Shown piece by piece: positions 51,110 to 57,263 of a stretch of 64,000 nt of DNA. Source of the DNA: a virus; the IMG/VR virus record IMGVR_UViG_3300028883_000295, positions 17,601 through 81,600 of that record; one strand, 5' to 3'. Below the pieces are notes generated by a model, which ran no database searches, was not told where the DNA came from, and saw only the letters and a list, made by a program, of their open reading frames with translations. Within the stretch, counting starts at the first letter, position 1, and each line of letters begins with the position of its first letter. The position numbers and the translations under genes were made by a program.

Positions 51110-51391
51110 ATGGCAGTTAGGCAGTTCTATATCAAAAGGATATGCAATGAAATCATGAAGAAGTTTCCTGAAATGGTAACAGAAGACTTTGAATTGAACA
51201 AGCAATTAGTTAATGAAATTACAGATGTTCAATCTAAGAAGATAAGAAATAGAATAGCAGGTATGTTGGTTTGCTACAAGAAGAATGAGAATAAGGTGTT
51301 TATCCCACCTAAGACTGGAAAGCCTCGAAAGAAGAAGGGCTGGAAAAAGAAGGAGAAGAATCGTTTAAGAAGAAGGAGAAGAAATAAATGA
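51110..51391 (+). CDS. Ribosomal protein eS17 homologue with basic extension
   Basis: 93 residues. Residues 3-58 follow archaeal/eukaryotic eS17 closely: VRQFYIKRICNEIMKKFPE, TEDFELNKQLVNEI, SKKIRNRIAGMLV. Known eS17 has IRQxFIKRxA, TxDFxxNKKxVxEV and SKxLRNRIAGYVT at matching positions. A further ~30 residues are almost purely Lys/Arg (KPRKKKGWKKKEKN). A virus-coded copy could enter the 30S subunit of the infected cell. Start abuts the previous stop. Confidence 0.8.
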   Translation: MAVRQFYIKRICNEIMKKFPEMVTEDFELNKQLVNEITDVQSKKIRNRIAGMLVCYKKNENKVFIPPKTGKPRKKKGWKKKEKNRLRRRRRNK

Positions 51392-51615
51392 AGAGAGAGG
51401 CTGAAGAGAATGGATATGGTAAATATCGGGTGCTTAATGTAGGCAAGAGAAAGAAACCAACTACCATTAAATACTATGTCACGTGTGGGGAGTGTGGAGA
51501 GATGGTATCATTCACCAGTTCACCAACCATGAGAGAAAAGTTCATGAAGAACACGTATATGCCTGTCTGTCCTCATTGTGGATGCATAATCAGCAAAAAA
51601 GAGAGAAATCGCTGA
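51388..51615 (+). CDS. Zinc-ribbon protein
   Basis: 75 residues, basic; CGEC and CPHCGC knuckles about 30 residues apart. ATGA overlap with the eS17 gene, hence coupled. Its last bases (AATCGCTGAGGATT) match the end block of the repeat element in inverted orientation. Confidence 0.5.
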   Translation: MKREAEENGYGKYRVLNVGKRKKPTTIKYYVTCGECGEMVSFTSSPTMREKFMKNTYMPVCPHCGCIISKKERNR

Positions 51616-51625
51616 GGATTGATTC

Positions 51626-51741
51626 TTAGCCATTCTGAGAGGTTTAGATGTTAGGAGGTATAATACCATTAGCAGAAAAAGATATTGCCTTAGAGGGCCA
51701 CTTCTGCTAATCCTCGAGCAAAATTAGAGGGTATCCTCGAC
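51626..51741. repeat. Four-copy structured intergenic element, copy D
   Basis: Between two plus-strand genes. Shares with copy C AGCCATTCTGAG, TACCATTAG, AAAAGATATTGC, CTGnnAATCCTC and TAGAGGGTATCCT. Here GCC-TTAGAG-GGC and GAGG-GTAT-CCTC are perfect small stems where copy C has different bases. Confidence 0.7.
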
Positions 51742-51755
51742 TGGAAGTGTGAAAT

Positions 51756-51962
51756 ATGAAGATTGGAGATAAAATGAAGGTTCTAGGCTTTGATTGTGGA
51801 GCCAGAGCATACCATAAATTCAATGTGATGGGCATCAGAATCGGAAGCATTCTAGTTCTAGAGGCAGTTCAGCCTCATGGTCCATATACATTTAGAATGA
51901 AAGGAATGAAGTTAACAATAGGTAGAGGTTTGCTTGAGAAATTAGAATATGAGGTGATTTGA
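51756..51962 (+). CDS. FeoA-like SH3 domain protein
   Basis: 68 residues. HKFNVMGIRIGSILVLEAVQ followed by GPYTFRMKGMKLTIGRGLLE fits the FeoA/IRTR SH3-like domain (xxMGIxxGSxIxV...MxGxxxxIGRxLAxxI). In cells this domain modulates FeoB iron uptake or DtxR regulators. ATG 51774, 3 nt after GGAGAT, is an alternative start. Confidence 0.55.
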   Translation: MKIGDKMKVLGFDCGARAYHKFNVMGIRIGSILVLEAVQPHGPYTFRMKGMKLTIGRGLLEKLEYEVI

Positions 51963-52613
51963 ATGATAATTATTGATGATAGAAAGGAAACAGATACATA
52001 TGAAGGTCTCAAGAAGAGAGGCATTCTAGATGCAGAGGTTCAAAGAATAGAGGTTGCAGATGTGCTTCTGGATGATGGTGTTGCAGTAGAGAGAAAGGGA
52101 CATGACTTGTTTGGATCTCTAACTACTGGAAGAATCTGGGAACAGTTGAATGGACTTAATGAATATGAGCATCCAATCCTCTGCATAGTTAATGAGAATA
52201 TCTGGAGAGATATGTATTACATCAGAAGCAACTGGATACATAAGTCCTATCAAGGATTCCTAACTACTCTGGCACTGAGATATCCAAAGCTAAAGGTGTT
52301 TCAGTTCGGGTGCATGGAAGACTATCTTGATTTCATTGTTGCACTGGATAAGAAAATACATAAGGAAGGTAAATCTACAAGACCAACACCGATTCATCGA
52401 AAGACTAAGAAGATTCAGGTGAGAATGGAAGACTGTCTAGCTATGGCAGATGGGATTTCTATAGGCAAGGCAAAGATTCCACTTAAGAAATACAATACTG
52501 TATATGATGTAGCTAGCCAACCACTTAAGGAGTTAGAGAAGATGGATGGCTATGGTAAGAAATTAGCAAAGAATCTATATGATTTATTGCATGGTCAATA
52601 TAAGGAGGAATAA
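51963..52613 (+). CDS. XPF/ERCC4-type nuclease with HhH
   Basis: 216 residues. IIIDDRKE (Asp5-Asp6) and VAVERKGHDLF (Glu43-Arg44-Lys45, Asp48) form the ERCC4 GDxnERKxxxD active site. The last ~50 residues (ISIGKAKIPLKKY, LEKMDGYGKKLAKNLY) are a helix-hairpin-helix. Such enzymes cut branched or flap DNA; Hef/Mus81-like role at stalled or recombining forks is likely. GAGGTGAT ahead of the ATG. Confidence 0.8.
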   Translation: MIIIDDRKETDTYEGLKKRGILDAEVQRIEVADVLLDDGVAVERKGHDLFGSLTTGRIWEQLNGLNEYEHPILCIVNENIWRDMYYIRSNWIHKSYQGFLTTLALRYPKLKVFQFGCMEDYLDFIVALDKKIHKEGKSTRPTPIHRKTKKIQVRMEDCLAMADGISIGKAKIPLKKYNTVYDVASQPLKELEKMDGYGKKLAKNLYDLLHGQYKEE

Positions 52614-52898
52614 ATGGCTAAGAAAAAAACTCTGGAAGAGTTAGAGGATGAGATAAAGAGCATCTCAAGGAAGAAGATGCACCTGATAGTTGAGGCACAG
52701 GAGATAGATAAGAAGATAGAGGAGATATCCGAAGAATATTATGCACTGAGTCCAGAGCATGTGAAGGTGTGTTGCTTCCAGTGTGCTGGTAGTCAGTTGC
52801 CTGGATATGTTCCTGATGAACAAGGAAAGAATGTGAAGTGTCCTCTGTGTCATGGAATGGCATTCTTGTGGATGAAATTATATAAAGAAGGTGATTAA
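52614..52898 (+). CDS. Coiled-coil zinc-ribbon protein
   Basis: 94 residues; N-terminal coiled coil (LEELEDEIKSISRKKMHLIV) then CCFQC and CPLC knuckles. Its final GAAGGTGATTAA is the ribosome-binding site for the next gene. Unknown role. Confidence 0.5.
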   Translation: MAKKKTLEELEDEIKSISRKKMHLIVEAQEIDKKIEEISEEYYALSPEHVKVCCFQCAGSQLPGYVPDEQGKNVKCPLCHGMAFLWMKLYKEGD

Positions 52899-53183
52899 AT
52901 TACTAGAAAGCATAGAGATATAAATGAATTCAGAGAGGATGCTAAGGAATTCATATCAAATCCAATTGGGAGAACAAAAGAGGGTGTGGAAGTTCATTAT
53001 CTAGGACACAAAGATTTCTATTTAACTATAAGTGATGGAAGCAGTGGAAATATTCTAGTGGAATTAAGATACGGAATAGAAAATGATTCTTTATGTGTAT
53101 ATGGACACTTTGATAATTCATTAAAGGAAGAAGTATATGATTTGATACAGGAATTAAAAGATATTCTACAGGAAGGTGATTAG
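52899..53183 (+). CDS. Small protein, probable AUU start
   Basis: The frame is open from the GGTGAT-TAA-ATT at 52899; the first standard start is GTG 52986, which has no ribosome-binding site. The added 29 residues (TRKHRDINEFREDAKEFIS) read like protein and the spacing equals that of GGTGAT-TAA-GTG at 36580. 94 residues, with a beta core (DFYLTISDGSSGNILVELRY). Family unknown. Confidence 0.55.
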   Translation: MTRKHRDINEFREDAKEFISNPIGRTKEGVEVHYLGHKDFYLTISDGSSGNILVELRYGIENDSLCVYGHFDNSLKEEVYDLIQELKDILQEGD

Positions 53184-53184
53184 A

Positions 53185-53850
53185 ATAGCAGACATTAACT
53201 TCTTGAATCTAAAGAAAGACCAACTCCAAAAATATCTTACTGGTAGATGCAGACATCGACATTTATACAGTGAACATCCAGCATGCTTTGTAGCTGAACA
53301 AGGACTAGAATCAAAGGTAGGTTATCTAGATATAGAGACAAGTAATCTAAAGGCTAATTATGGAATCATGTTGAGCTATGCAATCAAGGTGAAGGATAAG
53401 AAAGAAGTTCTTCATGGAGTAATCAAGAAAGAAGAATTGATGGATGGCACACTAGATAAGAGACTAGTTCAGGACTGCATCAATGACCTATTCACATTTG
53501 ATAAGGTAATCACATACTATGGAACTAGATTTGATTTACCTTTCATTAGAAGCAGAGCACTCTATTGGGGATTAGATTTTCCTCTGTTTGGTGAAGTGAA
53601 GCACAAGGATTGTTATTATATAGTGAAGAGTAAACTACAATTACATAGGAATAGACTAGAGACTGCATGTGACCTGTTAGGAATCAAAGGCAAGACACAT
53701 ATAGAACCAACATATTGGATTAAGGCACTCACTGGAGATAAGAAATCTCTGGACTACATTCTGGAACATAATATAGCAGATACAGAGATACTTGAGAAAC
53801 TACATAAGAGATTGATTGTATACGTCAAAGATACAAACAGAAGTGTATAA
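53185..53850 (+). CDS. RNase H-like (DEDD) 3'-5' exonuclease, probable AUA start
   Basis: About 221 residues. VGYLDIETSNLKANYG (exo I DxE), KVITYYGTRFDLPFIRSRA (exo II), HNIADTEILEKL (exo III with D) as in the exonuclease domains of family B polymerases and YprB-like proteins. GGTGAT ends five nt before ATA 53185; an in-frame GTG lies inside the ribosome-binding site itself and is less likely. Probably a stand-alone proofreading or processing nuclease. Confidence 0.7.
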   Translation: MADINFLNLKKDQLQKYLTGRCRHRHLYSEHPACFVAEQGLESKVGYLDIETSNLKANYGIMLSYAIKVKDKKEVLHGVIKKEELMDGTLDKRLVQDCINDLFTFDKVITYYGTRFDLPFIRSRALYWGLDFPLFGEVKHKDCYYIVKSKLQLHRNRLETACDLLGIKGKTHIEPTYWIKALTGDKKSLDYILEHNIADTEILEKLHKRLIVYVKDTNRSV

Positions 53851-53852
53851 GC

Positions 53853-54164
53853 ATGTCTAGATTTAAATGTGATTGTCATCCTACATGCAAAAGAAAGCCA
53901 AGATATGAAATAATTATTCCATCAACAGAAGAGAGAGAAGGTGCTTGGAGTTATGCATGCCTCTGGCATCTCATTTGTTTATTCATCAAATCTAAATTAG
54001 GAAAGTTCCCTGGATTTGGCTGGTGCAAAGTAGATAATGAAAGAGAGATGCTAGAGAATCTAATGGAAGAAATCTGGAGCATTCAAAATGACTTGTGGGA
54101 CATCAAAGAACATCTTGGATTGAATGAAGAACTGGATGATAAATTAAATGTAGATGTGACATGA
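53853..54164 (+). CDS. Cys/His-rich protein, unknown
   Basis: 103 residues: CDCHPTCKRK near the start and CLWH in the middle suggest a zinc site; acidic helical C-terminus. ATGA overlap with the next gene. Confidence 0.45.
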   Translation: MSRFKCDCHPTCKRKPRYEIIIPSTEEREGAWSYACLWHLICLFIKSKLGKFPGFGWCKVDNEREMLENLMEEIWSIQNDLWDIKEHLGLNEELDDKLNVDVT

Positions 54165-54340
54165 AACAGATATATACATTTACAGGAATTAGAAGCAGGT
54201 TAAGTATTGGACAAGTAAAGGAAATAATTCTTCATTCTGAAAGTGAAGATACAAGAGTCCAATTCCTACAAATATTGGAAAAAATGTTATGTCAACAGAT
54301 TGGATGGTGTCAATTAGGATATAAAATGGATGATGAATAA
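54161..54340 (+). CDS. 59-residue protein, unknown
   Basis: MKQIYTFTGIRSRLSIGQVK then helical (VQFLQILEKMLCQQIG). Coupled to the preceding gene. No family recognised. Confidence 0.45.
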   Translation: MKQIYTFTGIRSRLSIGQVKEIILHSESEDTRVQFLQILEKMLCQQIGWCQLGYKMDDE

Positions 54341-54354
54341 AGGAGAAATGAAAT

Positions 54355-54555
54355 ATGATATCTATTGAAGAGATAAAAGAAAAGGCAAAGAATATATTGG
54401 ATGAAAAAGAAAAAGAAAGATTAGTCAGCAAATATTTGGATTTGCTTGAGATGAAGAAACAAACTGAAAAACAACTTCAGAAGATTGAGAAATCAATTGA
54501 ACAATTTGAGGAGAATCCTGAATCCTTCTGTGATAGAACAGAAGATTTATGGTAA
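54355..54555 (+). CDS. 66-residue coiled-coil protein
   Basis: Continuous charged helix (IEEIKEKAKNILDEKEKERL and beyond). AAAGGAG precedes the ATG. Unknown. Confidence 0.45.
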   Translation: MISIEEIKEKAKNILDEKEKERLVSKYLDLLEMKKQTEKQLQKIEKSIEQFEENPESFCDRTEDLW

Positions 54556-54899
54556 GTTCAATTGTTGCTCCCAAAGATTTCTTTATATATGGTAATGGAG
54601 AAAAGATATGGGTTGTGAATGGTAATTCTATAATAGAAATTAAAAATTATATGATAGACTCATTTAGTTTTACTATGAATACCAATCCAATAGTCCATGA
54701 GTTCCTTAATGGAACCTCTGCTACTATGTATGGTCAAAAAGAAATGGAATTTGATTTGCATGCTTCAGTTTTAGATGCAAATTGGATGGATAAAGAAAAT
54801 ATTGATGTATCAGATTTTTATACTATTGAAGAGGCAAAGAAACTCAGTAAGATTATTCAGAGGAAATTTGACAAAATATTAGAAAAGAAAGATGAATGA
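54549..54899 (+). CDS. Small protein, unknown
   Basis: 116 residues with a beta N-terminal half (DFFIYGNGEKIWVVNGNSII) and helical C-terminus. Overlaps the previous gene by 7 nt and precedes the primase by 3 nt. No motif recognised; primase accessory is possible by location. Confidence 0.45.
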   Translation: MVSSIVAPKDFFIYGNGEKIWVVNGNSIIEIKNYMIDSFSFTMNTNPIVHEFLNGTSATMYGQKEMEFDLHASVLDANWMDKENIDVSDFYTIEEAKKLSKIIQRKFDKILEKKDE

Positions 54900-54902
54900 T
54901 GT

Positions 54903-55814
54903 ATGGATTTATTGAAGTTCCTAGATGGATGCTATAGAAAAATTGGAATATGGCATCAATTTGCAGTGTATTCAGAGCAGGAGATAGTGAATGTTATCAG
55001 AGAGCATCTTGGATTCAAGAACATAGGGATTTCAGTATGTGCATATGATGAGGATACAGATGAACAGATACTTCTCTTCCTTCCATTTGACTTTGATTCA
55101 GAGAACATCTACAAGGCTTGGAATGATGCAAAGAAACTATATGAGAAATTAGTAGATATGGGAATAGAGTGTATGATGAATTACTCAGGCAAGAAAGGAT
55201 TTCATGTACTAGTGAAGACAGTTCCTAAACAATATCCTAAGAGACAGATATCAGCAGTGCATCAGTTCTTTAGGGATGTTCTTGGACTAGAGACCATTGA
55301 TGAGAAACTCTTTGGAGATATCTCTAGACTAATCAGAATCCCTTCTACATACAATATCAATGGAACTTGGTGCAGAACTCTAGCAGAGAATGATGGATAT
55401 CCACTGGATTTAGATGACTTGCCTGTTGAATATGATACATATGAGAGACATGAGAGATATGAATATGGAAAAGTTCATTATAAGAGGCCATGTGTGGAAT
55501 ATCTCATAAATAATAGAGAGTTCTGGATTAAGAAAAGAGGTAAATATGAACCAGAGGAACCTGTTAGACTGACTTGGGCAGCAATTAGATTATGGAGAGG
55601 TGATAGTATAGAGGATATAATAGAAGAGGCTAGAGGCTATGGCTGGGATGATTTTGATTCTGAATACATTCAGAGGAAACTAGAGTATCTGGATGCCAGG
55701 GAGTGGAATCCACACTCATGTGATTCACTTAAAGCACTTGGATATTGTCTGCCTCATATAATCTGTAGAAAAAGAAATGGTAGAGATGCCTTAAAGGAGT
55801 TAGGATTAAGATGA
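54903..55814 (+). CDS. Archaeo-eukaryotic primase: PriS core plus PriL-type Cys domain
   Basis: 303 residues. Catalytic core: LPFDFDSE (Asp63, Asp65), YSGKKGFHVLV (95-104), GDISRLIRIPST (Arg142/145). C-terminal part: Cys197 (RPCVEYL), then helices (AAIRLWRGDSIEDIIEEARG), then Cys273, Cys282 and Cys288 (SCDSLKALGYC..C), the four-Cys spacing of the PriL [4Fe-4S] domain. One chain thus combines what cellular archaea split between PriS and PriL. It should prime viral replication for the nearby PolB. Confidence 0.8.
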   Translation: MDLLKFLDGCYRKIGIWHQFAVYSEQEIVNVIREHLGFKNIGISVCAYDEDTDEQILLFLPFDFDSENIYKAWNDAKKLYEKLVDMGIECMMNYSGKKGFHVLVKTVPKQYPKRQISAVHQFFRDVLGLETIDEKLFGDISRLIRIPSTYNINGTWCRTLAENDGYPLDLDDLPVEYDTYERHERYEYGKVHYKRPCVEYLINNREFWIKKRGKYEPEEPVRLTWAAIRLWRGDSIEDIIEEARGYGWDDFDSEYIQRKLEYLDAREWNPHSCDSLKALGYCLPHIICRKRNGRDALKELGLR

Positions 55815-56224
55815 AAAATAGAAAGAAGATTCATGATGATTGGGAGACACCTCAATGGTTGTTAGACTATATCAAAGATAAATATTTTGGTGGAAAACAA
55901 TATTACGATCCATGTCCAATAGACCATCAGTTTGATGGAATCCTAACTGATTGGCATCCATTCAACTTTGTGAATCCTCCATATAACAGAAAAGATAAAG
56001 AGGAATTCATAGAGAAAGCATTTGTTGAGTGGAATAAAGGAAAAGTAGTTGTGATGCTACTTCCAGTATCTACATCTACTCAGATATTTCATAAGTATAT
56101 ACTCCCATTTGCAGATATAGAGTTCCTGTGTGGTAGAGTATCATTTAGTGGATATAATTCTAAAGGAGAATATGTGACCGAGAAGGTAGGTCAACAAGAT
56201 AATATGTTGGTGATATATAGATGA
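55811..56224 (+). CDS. Phage-type DNA N6-adenine methyltransferase (Dam)
   Basis: 137 residues: DDWETPQWLLDYI, YDPCPIDHQF, FVNPPYNRKDK (NPPY 55-58), VVVMLLPVSTSTQIFH and DNMLVIYR. This is the compact phage Dam family (PF05869). ATGA overlap with the primase. May protect the genome or mark replicated DNA. Confidence 0.8.
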   Translation: MKNRKKIHDDWETPQWLLDYIKDKYFGGKQYYDPCPIDHQFDGILTDWHPFNFVNPPYNRKDKEEFIEKAFVEWNKGKVVVMLLPVSTSTQIFHKYILPFADIEFLCGRVSFSGYNSKGEYVTEKVGQQDNMLVIYR

Positions 56225-56628
56225 ATTGGATAGAAATAGGAATATTTATATTTATAACAATATATATGTGGCTGATTTCATTTCTGTTTCATGAACTAGC
56301 ACACATTAAGTCTCAAGGACTAGGAATGCATGGTAGAATAAATGTATACAAAACAGGATTCACTGCTAGCATAGATGAAATATATAATCGTAGATGGTGT
56401 AGACTCGCTGGTGGACTTGTTAGTGGAATCATTCATCTGATTCTTGGTGGAGTATTCCTCTGGCAGAATCTTTGGTATCTATACATTCCAACAATTACAT
56501 TCGGAATGATAAATCTAGTATATGGATTCTGGGAAATGGACCATGGTGGAGAAGGAAGATATAAAATATATGGTATAGTGCTGGTGATTATGATAGTCAT
56601 CTGGCTGCTACAGTATTATTTAATATAG
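56221..56628 (+). CDS. Membrane HExxH protein, site-2-protease-like
   Basis: 135 residues with about four transmembrane segments. The first carries FLFHELAHIKSQGLG (His24-Glu25-xx-His28), the zinc motif of M50 intramembrane proteases, preceded by hydrophobic residues as in that family. A second metal-ligand motif (NPxG/LDG) is not clear; WEMDHGG near 107 might supply the third ligand. Protease activity is therefore plausible, not proven. Coupled to the Dam gene. Confidence 0.5.
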   Translation: MNWIEIGIFIFITIYMWLISFLFHELAHIKSQGLGMHGRINVYKTGFTASIDEIYNRRWCRLAGGLVSGIIHLILGGVFLWQNLWYLYIPTITFGMINLVYGFWEMDHGGEGRYKIYGIVLVIMIVIWLLQYYLI

Positions 56629-56637
56629 GAGAGAAAT

Positions 56638-56790
56638 ATGAGATATATATGTGATAGATGTGGAAATGAGTTAATCACTCAAGAAGAGATAGATAGAGGC
56701 ATATGTGATGATTGTGAGGAAGAATTGATGGATGCAGAAGCTATATTGTATACACCAGGATTTGGAGTGGATTTAAATGACTTGGCTTGA
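56638..56790 (+). CDS. Zinc-ribbon micro-protein
   Basis: 50 residues with CDRC and CDDC knuckles 15 residues apart, acidic C-terminal half. AGGAG eight nt upstream. Confidence 0.5.
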   Translation: MRYICDRCGNELITQEEIDRGICDDCEEELMDAEAILYTPGFGVDLNDLA

Positions 56791-57052
56791 TTGGGCATTG
56801 TTTATCTTTGGAATCATTGCAATCATATTCAAGCTCACTAAACAGATAATCATAACATATAGGCAAGCACTTGCTAAGAAGTCAGCTATGATTATGAAAG
56901 AAATGAGTGGAAGTTCAGAACATGAAGTTCCATCAATCAAAGACTTACAAGCACTAGCAGATTATCTATTGAAGTTAAAGGAACAGAAGAATGAGGTTGC
57001 TGTTGCAAGTGAACAGAAGAAAGAGAATGGGAATGGAGGAATGTACCAATGA
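56777..57052 (+). CDS. Single-pass membrane protein, unknown
   Basis: 91 residues; transmembrane segment at ~4-20, then a charged helical tail with Gly/Asn-rich end. Overlaps the previous gene by 14 nt. A 17-codon hydrophobic frame (57049-57104) follows and may be a coupling leader. Confidence 0.45.
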   Translation: MTWLDWALFIFGIIAIIFKLTKQIIITYRQALAKKSAMIMKEMSGSSEHEVPSIKDLQALADYLLKLKEQKNEVAVASEQKKENGNGGMYQ

Positions 57053-57101
57053 TTATTGATTTGATATGTTTAGTTTCTGTGTTCTTAATGATGGTAATTT
57101 A

Positions 57102-57263
57102 ATGGTTAAGAAAAAGACTAATGGATTTGATGAGATTGCAGAAGACACTGATGAGATTCTAGAAGACACATCATCTATAGATAAGAAGACTACATGGCTG
57201 ATTGCACTATGGATCCTTGATAAACTAATTCTAATTGGAATGTTCCTGTGGTTAGGTAGATGA
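57102..57263 (+). CDS. 53-residue membrane protein
   Basis: Start at ATG 57102 in TAATG. Acidic N-terminal part (EIAEDTDEILEDTSSIDKK) then one transmembrane helix (TWLIALWILDKLILIGMFLW). Layout reminiscent of XhlA-like proteins. ATGA overlap with polB. Confidence 0.45.
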   Translation: MVKKKTNGFDEIAEDTDEILEDTSSIDKKTTWLIALWILDKLILIGMFLWLGR

